This document shows positions 21,336 to 30,445 of a stretch of DNA of 64,000 nucleotides, piece after piece. The stretch comes from DAOVXM01 sp963746255 (GTDB taxonomy: Bacteria; Chloroflexota; Anaerolineae; Anaerolineales; UBA4823), in assembly GCA_963746255.1 (NCBI GenBank), contig CAVVAJ010000001.1, forward strand, positions 248,001 through 312,000. Direction: 5' to 3'. The translations under genes and the position numbers were made by a program. Below the pieces are notes generated by a model. It did not search any database and was not told the origin of the DNA. It was given only the letters and a program-made list of their open reading frames with translations. Each line of letters begins with the position of its first letter. Position 1 is the stretch's first letter.

Positions 21336-22214
21336 ATGAAAGTTACCGATATTTGGAATGCGAGGCAATACCCAACCATCTCGTTTGAATTATTCCCTGC
21401 AAAATCAGAAAAGGCAGCCGCAGGATTAGAAAAAACTATCGAAATCTTGGCTGCACTGAAGCCTGATTTTGTATCAGTTACATTCGGGGCTGGAGGATCT
21501 ACGCGGGAAGGGTCGCGTAAGCTTGTACGTAAGCTTATGCATGATTATGGGCTGGAGGTTGTCGCTTATTTTGCTTGTTATGGGTTGGGACCTGAGGAAA
21601 TCATAGATGCTTTAGACAGCTATCATGAGATGGGAGTGGAGAGCATCCTGGCTGTCCGTGGAGACACTCCCCGCGACGCAGCGTTCGAACCACATCCAGA
21701 CAGTTTGTCCCACGCCTCTGATTTAGTGTCATTTATTCGACCAAGGTACAACTTCTGTATGGGTGTCGCCGGCTATCCGGAGGGACATATCCATGCCCCA
21801 AGCAAAGAAAAAGACCTGGAGTACCTGAAGCTAAAGGTAGACCAGGGTGCCGAGTATATCATTGCCAATTATTTCTATGACAACAGCTACTTCTTCAACT
21901 TTGTCGATAGATGCCGGAGCGCCGGCATTGAGGTCCCGATCCTGCCAGGGGTGATGCCTATCTACAGCATCAAGATGATGGAAATGTTAGCTGGCATGTG
22001 TGGAGCGACGATCCCGGATGAGCTGAGTGCCGATATCGCCGCATTAGATGTAGATGATAAGGGTGCATTGCTGAGCTTTGGCATTGAGTATGCTTTTAAC
22101 CAGTGCGCTGAGCTGCTCGAAATGGGTATCCCGGGGATCCACTTCTACACCATGGACCGCAGCCGCTCAACAGAAGGGATCGTAAATAGGCTTCGAGGCG
22201 AGGGTCATCTGTAG
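21336..22214 (+). CDS. metF: Methylenetetrahydrofolate reductase
   Basis: 292 residues, the normal size for bacterial MetF. It folds as a TIM barrel with FAD. Family motifs are all present: ISFELFPAKSE, SVTFGAGGSTREGS, ILAVRGDTP, GVAGYPEGHIHAP and ILPGVMPIYS. It reduces 5,10-methylene-tetrahydrofolate to 5-methyl-tetrahydrofolate, feeding methionine synthesis and C1 metabolism in the cytoplasm. AAAAAGGAAAAG precedes the ATG. It is a single gene with no metH or metE nearby. No SAM riboswitch was recognised in the 190 bp upstream. Confidence 0.96.
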   Translation: MKVTDIWNARQYPTISFELFPAKSEKAAAGLEKTIEILAALKPDFVSVTFGAGGSTREGSRKLVRKLMHDYGLEVVAYFACYGLGPEEIIDALDSYHEMGVESILAVRGDTPRDAAFEPHPDSLSHASDLVSFIRPRYNFCMGVAGYPEGHIHAPSKEKDLEYLKLKVDQGAEYIIANYFYDNSYFFNFVDRCRSAGIEVPILPGVMPIYSIKMMEMLAGMCGATIPDELSADIAALDVDDKGALLSFGIEYAFNQCAELLEMGIPGIHFYTMDRSRSTEGIVNRLRGEGHL

Positions 22215-22325
22215 GATGGGGTGATAATCAAGTAATCACCTTCTTCACGCGTAGAGAACATGCAGACCTGTGCCCCGACCAGGTGCCGAGGGGTAAACCC
22301 AATCGGTTCCCCCTGCTGTAAAAAC

Positions 22326-22440
22326 TCAAACCCCATGGACCTGCCGCGCCCGGCGAATATCATCCACATGACCGAGCACGTACTGCGCCTGCATTTTCAC
22401 GGAGAAAGCGGCCGGGTTGGTGTAGCGGCAGGCGGGATAA
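22326..22440 (-). pseudogene. C-terminal fragment of a DinB-like gene
   Basis: On the minus strand the end reads SVKMQAQYVLGHVDDIRRARQ followed by VHGV and a stop at 22326-22328. This is nearly identical in pattern to the C-terminus of the intact DinB-like protein at 23673 (HVPGHAEDIRRARQVHGV). Only about 35 codons survive. The trypsin gene now separates the two copies, pointing to a duplication followed by loss or insertion. Confidence 0.75.
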
Positions 22441-22527
22441 GGAGGTAATGATATTGATTTCGGACCTACGTACGGTATTAGGGGCACGATTTCGCGTGCC
22501 CCTACTGTAAACTAGAACGAACTGCTC

Positions 22528-23334
22528 TTATTCTTCTTCCGGGAACTGGTCATAGATCCACTGCAGCATATATGGGATGTCCACGCGGTAGTTCAATCCT
22601 GTAGCCACGCATTGGGCATCGCCTGATGAAGTCACCGCCACGATAATTTCATTCCCTTCGTCGGGATCCACCCAGAAGACCGGGCCGCCCGAGTCACCAA
22701 AGCAGCTGCCGCTTTCGTCGAATACCGCTTTCTGCGTCAGGTGCAGGTGGACTTTGGTCAGGGCCACGTATTCAGACTCGGATACGCGGCGTATTTTTTC
22801 GGGGACAAGTTCGGGCGGTGGCCATGATTCAAGTATGCGCCCATACCCCACTGACCTAAAAAAGACACCTTCTTCATACCCACCTTCCAGGACACGGTCC
22901 TTCTTAAGTTGAGTAAGCAGGTCTGGGTCCGGAAGCGTTGCCGGCTCGATATCGACCGCCTCGTCCAGGATTACGACACCCACATCGTGGGGATCGGCAC
23001 CACCCCAGAGATAATCGTCATGAGGGATTGGTATACCCTCAATTGAAGTCTCACCGCCATACGGATATTCTTCATTTGTTTCCAAATCGCTGTCAAACCA
23101 GACCCGGGCTGCAGTCGCCCCATCCCCGACGCAGTGGCCCGCCGTCAGAAACACTCTGGGCGCAATCAGCGTACCTGAGCAGCGCCACTGCGGCTCCCCA
23201 TCGATATCAGCGATCATCAAACCGACATTGGGGTGACCTTCTCCATCTAGCTCGCCCCCCGTGATAGCTAGTGCCGGTAGCGTGGTTAATAACAAAATCA
23301 AAACCGTTATTACCAGGATCGATATTCTTTTCAT
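22528..23334 (-). CDS. Secreted trypsin-like (S1) serine protease
   Basis: 268 residues from the ATG at 23334, which follows GGAGGAGAAT. The Sec signal peptide is MKRISILVITVLILLLTTL...ALA. The catalytic triad is visible: His in LTAGHC, Asp in DPHDVGVVIL and Ser in SCFGDSGGP. The N-terminal ITGG block resembles the mature start IxGG of chymotrypsin-fold enzymes. Cysteine pairs (RCSG/GHC, SCFGD/AQC) support disulfides. It would cleave proteins outside the cell. Intact, single gene, no inhibitor nearby. Confidence 0.92.
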   Translation of the reverse strand: MKRISILVITVLILLLTTLPALAITGGELDGEGHPNVGLMIADIDGEPQWRCSGTLIAPRVFLTAGHCVGDGATAARVWFDSDLETNEEYPYGGETSIEGIPIPHDDYLWGGADPHDVGVVILDEAVDIEPATLPDPDLLTQLKKDRVLEGGYEEGVFFRSVGYGRILESWPPPELVPEKIRRVSESEYVALTKVHLHLTQKAVFDESGSCFGDSGGPVFWVDPDEGNEIIVAVTSSGDAQCVATGLNYRVDIPYMLQWIYDQFPEEE

Positions 23335-23672
23335 ATTCTCCTCCTTTTGCATCAGTTGTGGGAACCCAATACCTCAATGTTTAAGACGTAAATGCTTGTC
23401 TATAGATACGAGGAAAATTTCCATAAATTCTCGCTTTGTTCAAGCGCGGGTACCAATAACTACCTGTCTTCCGTGCAGAAACAGGATGCGGCAGAACTGG
23501 AATTAATCCTGGTTGAAAACCCTTAGAACTGGTTTTTTTTAGTTTGGTAGACTGACCTATCCAACAAAACCAGCGTAATGAATAATACCTCCCCCGATTA
23601 ATTTATCTCATGTGCCAATGAAAGTCGTGCACCTTACAGGTAAAACCCACCGCCTCTATACCTTGGAAAACA
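23335..23672. other. Intergenic region 5' of the trypsin-like gene
   Basis: It must contain the minus-strand promoter of the protease. No gene is supported. The ATCCAAC at about 23561 fits half of an attC core, but has no partner and is not called. Confidence 0.4.
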
Positions 23673-24179
23673 TCAAACCCCATGGACCTGCCGCGCCCGG
23701 CGGATATCCTCCGCATGCCCAGGCACGTGAATTGCCTGCATTTCCACAACCCAGGCCACTGGGACTTGCTGATCCTCCCCATTCGGCCAGCTGACAAGCA
23801 GGCTTCGCTTCCAAACTGCGGGCATTTCCTCCAACAACTGCACAATATGAGCACGATTTGCACGGAATAATGCCAGCGACGGTTCTATCGCTCGACTAGC
23901 ATAAGCCCAACTCTTTACCCACTCGTTTTGGGGCATCTCCCAATACCACTGCAGATCGAACTTACCGCCTGGGTTGCCGATAGCCTGCTTGATGAAGGTC
24001 TTCCATATGTCATCGCCATCAACGACGTGATGTACAATCTGGCGGATCGTCCACCTGTCTTCGCTCTCAGCGATATCAAGCTCCGCTGCAGACAATCCAG
24101 CTATCGCAGTTTGCAACAGATTTGGCCCATCCGCGTATCTGGCAATAATAGCTTCCCGATCGCTTATTTGTACATCCAT
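23673..24179 (-). CDS. DinB-like superfamily protein (putative metal-dependent thiol transferase)
   Basis: 168 residues, a four-helix bundle. The presumed metal-binding histidines are in IRQIVHHVVDGDDIW and in AIHVPGHAEDIR. DinB/YfiT-type proteins bind a divalent metal and many act as bacillithiol- or mycothiol-like transferases. The ATG is preceded by GAGAGGGTGAGCA. A degraded second copy of the C-terminus lies at 22326. The cytosolic substrate is unknown. Confidence 0.85.
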   Translation of the reverse strand: MDVQISDREAIIARYADGPNLLQTAIAGLSAAELDIAESEDRWTIRQIVHHVVDGDDIWKTFIKQAIGNPGGKFDLQWYWEMPQNEWVKSWAYASRAIEPSLALFRANRAHIVQLLEEMPAVWKRSLLVSWPNGEDQQVPVAWVVEMQAIHVPGHAEDIRRARQVHGV

Positions 24180-24370
24180 TGCTCACCCTCTCTTTGTACG
24201 GTGGCGAGCGGCCTGACGATTTATTCAGCCACTGGCGGTTTTGCTGCGCCCCCTGCTCAACTCAGGTCAAATATTTCTCTTTAATAAATTCTGCCACCCT
24301 AGTCGCTCGGCTTTGCAAGCCCCGCTCCCCAGGACGCAGCCGGGGCAGGTACATCTAAGTTCGGCAGCAT

Positions 24371-24616
24371 TTATTCGTAAACACCAATTTCAACATAATA
24401 CCATTTGTTAACTTTCTCGGCAAAAAAAGATACCATATTCTGCGCATGCTGTGGAATCAGTATCCCGATAGCCAAATCAGCATAACCATCCCCTTTGAAA
24501 TCAGCTTGTGGGAGAGTTGTAGTGTTTGCGGTGGCGGGGGCGAATCCAATAGTAATGAACAGCGCTAAGGATAGCAAAGCTATTAATTTACCCAGTGACA
24601 CCAAGAAATGATGCAT
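24371..24616 (-). pseudogene. Truncated FG-GAP (integrin-like) secreted protein
   Basis: 81 residues with a signal peptide (LIALLSLALFITIGFAPATA) and the start of a single FG-GAP/VCBS repeat, ADFKGDGYADLAIGI. Normal members carry several such repeats to form a propeller, but here the frame ends after one, with unrelated sequence (FFAEKVNKWYYVEIGVYE) at the end. The gene has probably lost its 3' part. GGAGGGTAACC lies upstream of the ATG. Confidence 0.65.
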
Positions 24617-25101
24617 GGTTACCCTCCATTGCCATTGTCACTAATAACTATCCAATATCCCCCAAATATAACCTTTTCGTTCATGTTGATTGTAGCAATT
24701 AACCAGGCAAATATCAAGCAATAGGCATTCTCTTTGATACGGTTCCACTGGCTGTCGTTGGCAGGTAAGAACGAAGGGCATTTCTAGTTTATACAGGAGA
24801 CTATTGACAGTAGCCCTCTTGGTGATTTTTTGCTAATCATCCGGTGAGATGCATTTTTTGAGTAGGAATAGAAATGGGTGATAAAGCGAAATATCAATAT
24901 TACATGAAAAAACCACGCAGTTGAGTGTTCCCCAACGTCATATTTTGTTTAGAAATTCTATGACAGCGGTACTTTTCCCCCGTTGGAGTTAACGCACGAA
25001 CGAGCCCTTTGGAACCATCACATCCATTCAATAAAAATGAATTCGCTTGACGTAAACCTTCTCCTAATCTTGAATAGAGTTATACCTGCACGTTCCGTCC
25101 C
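24617..25101. other. Intergenic region, AT-rich
   Basis: About 485 bp. No gene, clear terminator or repeat seen. It contains the 5' region of the FG-GAP relic and the 3' flank of the VOC gene. Confidence 0.5.
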
Positions 25102-25596
25102 TTATTCTCCCGCAAATGCCTTCTCCAGCACGGCGATATCAAGCTTTTTCATCGGCAGTAAGGCAGTCATCATCCGCTCAGTTTTCTCCCGGTCAGAATC
25201 GCTAAGCAATGCGCTTAAAGTTTTCGAGACGATCTGCCAGGACAGGCCGTATTTATCCTTCAGCCAACCGCAGGCACCTTCCTCACCGTTTTCGGTCAGC
25301 TTGGCCCAGAAATAATCGATCTCCTGCTGCGTCTCGCAGGCGATTTCCAGCGATATGGCCTCGTTGAATTTGAATTGCGGGCCACCGTTGAGGGCGGTGA
25401 AACGCTGACCCTCGAGTTCGAACACGACCGTCAGTACGCTGCCATCCGGCTTTCCATGTATCTCGTAACCTGCTTCGCCATAGTACAGGGTGCGTAAGAT
25501 GCGGGAATTCTCAAAGATCGAGATATAGTAATTGGCTGCTTCTTCTGCTTGGGTGTCAAACCACAGGCATGGGGTGATCTTCTGTATAGTTGCCAT
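25102..25596 (-). CDS. VOC superfamily protein, PhnB-like
   Basis: 164 residues from the ATG at 25596, which follows AGGAGAAAAC. Opening ITPCLWFDTQAEEAANYYI and FTALNGGPQFKFNEAISLEI, then GWLKDKYGLSWQIV, are typical of the PhnB/'3-demethylubiquinone 3-methyltransferase-like' branch of the vicinal oxygen chelate fold. The function of this branch is usually unknown; it is not a real methyltransferase. Cytosolic, single gene, intact. Confidence 0.88.
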   Translation of the reverse strand: MATIQKITPCLWFDTQAEEAANYYISIFENSRILRTLYYGEAGYEIHGKPDGSVLTVVFELEGQRFTALNGGPQFKFNEAISLEIACETQQEIDYFWAKLTENGEEGACGWLKDKYGLSWQIVSKTLSALLSDSDREKTERMMTALLPMKKLDIAVLEKAFAGE

Positions 25597-25807
25597 AGTT
25601 TTCTCCTGTAAAATTTGCGAGGGCAATAGGCGGGGAGTTCGTCGAAAGATAAGCTTGGTTGCGCCAATTATATTACCGTTCGGAGGAAGAATCCCAGTCA
25701 TCTTCCATCAGGCGAGTAACCCAGGAAAAAGGCACCTGACTACAGATGAACGGGTTGACTGAATGGCTTTAATCCCCACTTTAAAGCAGCCAAACACATC
25801 CGGATAA

Positions 25808-26050
25808 ATGGTCGTGGGACTGCCTGAGCCTTACCGGGAGGCAATGCTGTTGACCCAGTATCAGGGTATGAGCCAGGTAGAGCTGGCGGCGGAACTCTGA
25901 CTTTCTGTATCAGGCGCACAGTCCCGCGTCCAGCGCGCTAGAGACAAGCTACGCGCCATGATCCTGGCGTGCTGCCACATTGAGCTGGACCGGCGCGGTA
26001 AGGTTATCGAATATTACAAACTCTGCTGGTGTTGCAACCCCGATCTCTGA
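25808..26050 (+). pseudogene. sigZ: SigZ-type sigma factor C-terminal relic with in-frame TGA
   Basis: The frame MVVGLPEPYREAMLLTQYQG, MSQVELAAEL, stop (TGA 25898-25900), LSVSGAQSRVQRARDKLRA, then CCHIELDRRGKVIEYY and CWCCNP matches region 4 and the Cys-rich tail of SigZ ECF sigma factors. The TGA replaces an expected glycine (ELGLS) in the HTH. Region 2 is absent. A permease relic follows at 26120, the classic SigZ neighbour order. Confidence 0.85.
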
Positions 26051-26119
26051 GGAAAATCTGCGTCTTATTAAAAATTATCTCGTCTATCAGGATGAAAACC
26101 TATTTCAAAGGAGAAGAAA

Positions 26120-26407
26120 ATGGAATTCATCTTGATCCTCACCCTGCGATCTGCCGAGCAGGCATTGCTATCCCTGTCGCATAACTGGCCTTACTTGCTG
26201 GTAAGTATCTTAATCGCAGCTGGCTTAAAATTATTCCTGGATGCCTAATGGGTATACGCATTCCTGATGCGTAATCGCAGCGCTGGTATCCTGGCAGCAA
26301 CGACCGCCGCTGTCACCACACCACCGTGCTCGGGCGTTACAACCGCTGTACTGCTGGGATCCGCACCAGCCACTTGCTTTCCGGCGATATTTGTCATCCA
26401 TCGATGA
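26120..26407 (+). pseudogene. DUF318/ArsP-type permease N-terminal relic with in-frame TAA
   Basis: The ATG follows AAAGGAGAAG. MEFILILTLRSAEQALLSL and ILIAAGLKLFLDA precede TAA at 26246-26248, after which the same frame continues with VYAFLMRNRSAGILAATTAA and TTPPCSGVTTAVLLGS. This is the first third of a two-domain permease of the ArsP/YraQ kind; the Cys motif TPxCSxG is degraded to TPPCSGV. It then ends in the convergent YdeI gene. It sits right behind sigZ, as in intact operons elsewhere. Confidence 0.75.
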
Positions 26408-26954
26408 CCTGTTTTACAATCTCCATAATTCTCTTTACCTTTGTTTGTTCTTGTTTGGCACTCTGTAGCCAGTACACATATTGCTTTTTCTGGGAATCCG
26501 GAAGTTTTCTATACGCTGTAATTGCCCCTTTCGTTCGGCGCAAAGCAGTTTCCAGCTCAGAAGGGATCTCATCTGTGTTCTCTCGTTCGATAGCTGCCTG
26601 CCATTGGCCACTCTTTTTTGCTTTATGAACTGCGGCCAAACCCGCATCTGTCATCATCCCCAGGCATACGAGTTTTTCCACTCTCTGTATGTTGCGGACT
26701 GACCAGACACTGTTTGGTTTTCTGGGAGAAAATCTAAGTAGATACCTTCGTTCGTCAAGGCTACGAAGTATTCCGTCAATCCATCCGTAGCAAATAGCTT
26801 CTTCAACTGCCTCTTCTAGCGACAAACCTTCAATCTTTGAACACTTTTTCTGGATTATTAACCATGCTTCCGAGTAAGTTGCATGGTGATCAGCTAACCA
26901 AGAACGCCACGAAAAGCGGTCGACGAAATCAAGTGGGTTTAAGGTTTCTTCCAT
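26394..26954 (-). CDS. YdeI/OmpD-associated (OmdA) family protein
   Basis: 186 residues. Blocks AICYGWIDGILRSLDERRYL, RFSPRKPNSVWSVRNIQRVE and the C-terminal SQKKQYVYWLQSAKQEQT with KRIMEIVKQV are characteristic of the OmdA/YdeI family (Bacteriocin-protection, YdeI). The exact function is not established; some members protect against antimicrobial peptides. Cytosolic. The 3' end overlaps the degenerated permease tail on the opposite strand. Confidence 0.9.
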   Translation of the reverse strand: MEETLNPLDFVDRFSWRSWLADHHATYSEAWLIIQKKCSKIEGLSLEEAVEEAICYGWIDGILRSLDERRYLLRFSPRKPNSVWSVRNIQRVEKLVCLGMMTDAGLAAVHKAKKSGQWQAAIERENTDEIPSELETALRRTKGAITAYRKLPDSQKKQYVYWLQSAKQEQTKVKRIMEIVKQVIDG

Positions 26955-27069
26955 TTTGTGATCAGTAGCCTAATATTTCTATAACAATGGTCCTCGCCCA
27001 ATGGATGATAAGCAATATATCTGCTAGCATATCGTTTAAAAATACCAGTAGCTGTGCAAGACTCTCCTA

Positions 27070-27552
27070 TCATTCATCTACTGATACATCGATTAGTCGC
27101 ACCATCCCCCACGGGGACCGATTGGGGTTAAAATCAATCGTATAGGAAAAGTTATTGCCCTGCAGAGGTACTTCACCCACCCAATCTTCAACTGGCTGGA
27201 GGCTGACCTGCCCATCGAGCTCAAATCGAAAAGCAGCGAAACCAAATACGCCATTGGGGACGTCCTGATATTCCGTGGTGGTGCTTGCAGCTATGTCCCC
27301 GAAATTAATTTCATCTTCCGGAAAGTAAACGGTCAAATTCTCTACCGCCATCGTACCGCTATTCTTGATCCTCAGGCGTGGAGTTTGGGGTGTGGGTGTC
27401 GATGCGGTGGTTGCAGTGGATGTGGTGATTGCGGTTGATGCGGTGCACCCGGCGAGACTGATATTCGTTAAAACCAAAATAAACAGGAGACAAACGCCTC
27501 GGCAGGTGTATCGTGCGAGTCCCATTTTCTTTATCCCACAATAAGTCATCAA
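27070..27552 (-). CDS. Small secreted lipoprotein
   Basis: A signal peptide and lipobox SLAGC (Cys about residue 36, or 27 from the internal Met at 27525) are followed by a Thr/Ala-rich linker. The ~105-residue body has beta-strand character (RLRIKNSGTMAVENLTVYF, PNGVFGFAAFRFELDGQ). FGDI-type patterns suggest an exported beta-sandwich. No strong ribosome site distinguishes the starts. The upstream TTATCAACCGGTTAGG (27579-27594, minus) matches the sequence ahead of the HEPN-like gene. Confidence 0.7.
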   Translation of the reverse strand: MMTYCGIKKMGLARYTCRGVCLLFILVLTNISLAGCTASTAITTSTATTASTPTPQTPRLRIKNSGTMAVENLTVYFPEDEINFGDIAASTTTEYQDVPNGVFGFAAFRFELDGQVSLQPVEDWVGEVPLQGNNFSYTIDFNPNRSPWGMVRLIDVSVDE

Positions 27553-27692
27553 ATTCTATGCAGGCAAGGTTTCTGCGTCCTAACCGGTTGATAAGCAAAG
27601 CGACCTAGGAATGAAAGTCTCTGAGGCACATTATAAGATCGAATAGCGCAAAGGATGTGACTGAACTTCTTTATTGCGGACATACCAACGCG

Positions 27693-27785
27693 TTAAATTT
27701 TGATCACCCTTAAATTCTCAGACAGGATCACAATCCCTCCGCTGGAGCCAGCGATGCGGATAAGCTGGCCAGTCTGCAGCCAGTG
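27693..27785 (-). pseudogene. C-terminal relic of a PEP-utilising enzyme
   Basis: On the minus strand the end reads GQLIRIAGSSGGIVIL then SENLRVIKI and a stop. It closely resembles the end of the PEP-synthase-like relic at 46200 (GQLISIDGSSGMIEV). Only about 30 codons remain, so this is a second, isolated copy of that C-terminus. Confidence 0.6.
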
Positions 27786-27802
27786 TTAGCCCGTGCGTTG
27801 AT

Positions 27803-29014
27803 TCAGATCACCACCGCCTGCGGCCACGGCTCCCAGCGTGCCTGGGTCCATAGCGTGTTCACATAATTCAGTGCGAAGTAGTTCTGCGCAAGATGAAGCC
27901 AGAACGCGCCCGGCTTGGTGAGTTCGAGGCACCCGCCAATACGAACCGCAAGCCCAGCCCGTTCCATAACCCTCAGCCACCGGCAGGCCTTGGGCGCGTC
28001 ATGACCAAGCGCCGCGTCGAGGTCGTCCAGTGGAATGCGCGTGTCGTAAAAGCGCCAGTACAGCCACCACCAGCCAGACATCTCACCAGCGAACGGCATG
28101 CGCAGGGCGATCGCCGTGCGCCCGTCGCACGTTGTGTGGATCCAATTGTTGAGATCGAATGTGTTCAGCACTAAACCGTCGGATAGATGCGATCCGGCGC
28201 CCGGACCGACACCTATGTAGCCGTCCCTAGTGACCGAGGAATATCGCGGGACGGCGCCGCGCTTGAAGCCCCACACCGAAACGCGCTCAAAGCCGTGTTC
28301 AGCGCACTACTCGCTAATAGCCCGGTAGCGCGCCTGGCGCATGCGCAGATTTGGCATGCGCACCGCCGTCAGGCGCAGGCACTTCCCGACCGTGGTGTAT
28401 GGAAAAGTGAAGAGTGGGTAGGTCGTGAGCTGGTCCGCGCCGAGTTGTGCGGCTCGGGCTAAATCGGCAGTCACGTCGGCGGCAGTCTGGCGCGGCAGGG
28501 CAAACATGATATCCACATTAATCGAGGCAAAGTTACTCCCCCCAAGCAACGCCAGTGCGCGCTCGGCGACGAGGGGCTTGTAGTCGCGTCCGAGCACAGC
28601 GAGGTTCTCGGGTTGGAATGATTCCACACCAAGCGAAACGAGCTCAACTCCCGTATCATGCAGCCGCCTTACGGTCTCATCGTCCACGTCAGCCGGGTTG
28701 GTCTCAATGCAGATGACGCCTGTCAGGCAGAACTGCTCCCGCTCACGCATAAGCACACGGGCGATGCTGTCCAGCGCCAGCGTCGGCGTGCCTCCGCCGA
28801 TGTAGACACTCGTTATCTCTGCCGCTCCAACTGCATCGGCCCACCAGTCCACCTCGGCGATTGCTGCCAGGGTGAAGGGTTCCACGAGTGACTCGCGAAA
28901 AGTGACTTTGGTGTAGGGACAATAGGTGCAAAAGTGGCGACAGAAGGGCACATGCAGATACAGCGAAGTGCGCTCAATGTGCGGGGGGTCCAGTCCTGTG
29001 AGGGCTGCTCGCAA
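27803..29014 (-). pseudogene. HemN/HemW-like radical SAM protein, in-frame TAG
   Basis: The N-terminal domain HIERTSLYLHVPFCRHFCTY carries the radical SAM C-x3-C-x2-C cluster (CRHFCTYC), then VYIGGGTPTL, SLGVESFQ and INVDIMFALP, all characteristic of oxygen-independent coproporphyrinogen oxidase-like proteins. The frame meets TAG at 28307-28309 (RYRAISE-stop) and continues in the same frame with CAEHGFERVSVWGFKRG and GYIGVGPGAGSHL to 27803. The TAG replaces a probable Tyr. Upstream of the TTG-type start at 29014, another frame (DEVLVKDPDYRLSRLI, about 29030-29110) may be the displaced N-terminus, so a second lesion is possible. True HemN or HemW activity cannot be separated. Confidence 0.85.
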
Positions 29015-29296
29015 GCCCAGCGTTGTTCGGGCCCCACAAGGTAGCGACGAATGGAGCGTGTGATTAGGCGTGATAGCCGATAATCCGGGTCTTTCACCAG
29101 TACCTCATCATGCCGAGCAGCGCGCTCGGACGAAGCCGTTGACTTCGTGAGATCGATGCATGCCGCATAACCGCAGTCTTTGCATACCTCATCGGAGGCA
29201 CGACAGCACACCGACTCCCGGCAAATGCAAAAGGCCACGACACATCGCAGCACCGTAGGTGCGGGTCGGGTGCATGCATGGTTCGGCAGGCGCAAG

Positions 29297-30106
29297 CTAC
29301 AGTTGGTAGTACACGATGCGGTGCGCCCGCTGCACCATCTTGAAGGCTCCAGCCAGCCTGTAGGCCATACGATACCCAAAGTTGAGACGGGCCAGGTCGG
29401 GATCGTCAGTGAAATACCACTCCTCCAGGAGGCGGAGACCGGGTGCCCAAGCCTCCAATTCACACGGATCGTCTATGCCCCACCCGATGGTCGCACCGGT
29501 GTATTTCAGCGAGGGATGGTTGGTTGCCGAGCGCGCCGTCAGCCGACTGAAGACGTCAGCGATCAGCCGGCAGCCCGGGAAGGTCTCGTGCAGCCGGAGC
29601 ACCAGTCGCCGCACATCGGCCTCGTCTAGATACATCAGCAATCCTTCCGCCACCACCAGCACCGGCCGCCCGTCGGATGCGACTGTGTCCACCCACTCCA
29701 GGTCCGTCACGGAGGAGGCGATCATGTGGTAGCGCTCGCTTTCGGCAAAGAACTGGTGGCGGAGTTCTATCACCGGTGGCATGTCCAGGTCGTACCAGTT
29801 GACTCGGCCGTCGTCTACGCGCAAGAAACGGCTATCCAGACCGCAGCCCAGTTGCAGCACCACGCCGCCGGGGTGCTCGTTCAGGAAGTCCCGTGTGACG
29901 ATGTCCAGTTTCTTGGCCCGCTGGCAGACCAGAACGACGGTCTTGTAGGGGACACGTAGGCGGGCAAAGTCATAGTCCACCCGGTTCAGGATGTCCTGGG
30001 CCGTCGGGTCAAAGAACAGCGGGTTGCCCGGTTGTGCCTTGGCATAGAGTGTAATCAGCAGGGTCTCCTGCTCGGGGGTCAGCGTCACCTTGACTCTTGT
30101 GCTCAT
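29297..30106 (-). CDS. Leucine carboxyl methyltransferase (LCMT)-family O-methyltransferase
   Basis: About 269 residues from the ATG at 30106, which follows GGGAGAGAACGGC. The early YAKAQPGNPLFFDPTAQDIL, SAM-binding VVLQLGCGLDSRF, WYDLDMPPVIELRHQF and VVAEGLLMYLDEADV identify the TcmP/LCMT family, which O-methylates carboxyl groups or natural products. Cytosolic. It lies about 200 bp downstream of the dapB-side attC-like site, with a radical SAM relic behind it on the same strand; the two might form an operon. High GC relative to dapB. Confidence 0.88.
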   Translation of the reverse strand: MSTRVKVTLTPEQETLLITLYAKAQPGNPLFFDPTAQDILNRVDYDFARLRVPYKTVVLVCQRAKKLDIVTRDFLNEHPGGVVLQLGCGLDSRFLRVDDGRVNWYDLDMPPVIELRHQFFAESERYHMIASSVTDLEWVDTVASDGRPVLVVAEGLLMYLDEADVRRLVLRLHETFPGCRLIADVFSRLTARSATNHPSLKYTGATIGWGIDDPCELEAWAPGLRLLEEWYFTDDPDLARLNFGYRMAYRLAGAFKMVQRAHRIVYYQL

Positions 30107-30307
30107 CGCCGTTCTCTCCCATGATAGCCGGAGACGATAGGCCTGCCCTGGCCCAGTCGGCCATCCACACAAGTCCCAAGAGCCTGAAGAGTGTCACTAG
30201 CATTGTTGTGAGTTCTTCCTTCCATCACTTTGCCTCCAAGAGTGAATTTTAACTCTTGCCTAGTGCCTACTTGAACAGTAACGATTGAAATCAACCTTGG
30301 TACGTTC

Positions 30308-30436
30308 GCACAACGGTTTGCCTTACCGGCGGTGGGGCGGGTGTGGATTCTGCTTGATAGCAGAAAAAAACCGAAGCCAGAAAATTGCTTGAAAAAGCCG
30401 CAAAATCCCCACCGTCCACACCACGCCTTGTTAGGC
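30308..30436 (-). other. attC-like site downstream of dapB
   Basis: On the minus strand the site starts GCCTAAC-AAGGCGTGG (30436 leftwards), 9 bp after the dapB stop, and ends GTTGTGC (30314-30308). The first core fits RYYYAAC exactly; the last differs from GTTRRRY at one base. GC-rich arms occur in the middle (CGGTGGGG ... CCCCACCG), though other pairings compete. Length about 129 bp, within the attC range. Confidence 0.6.
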
Positions 30437-30445
30437 GGTGATTTC

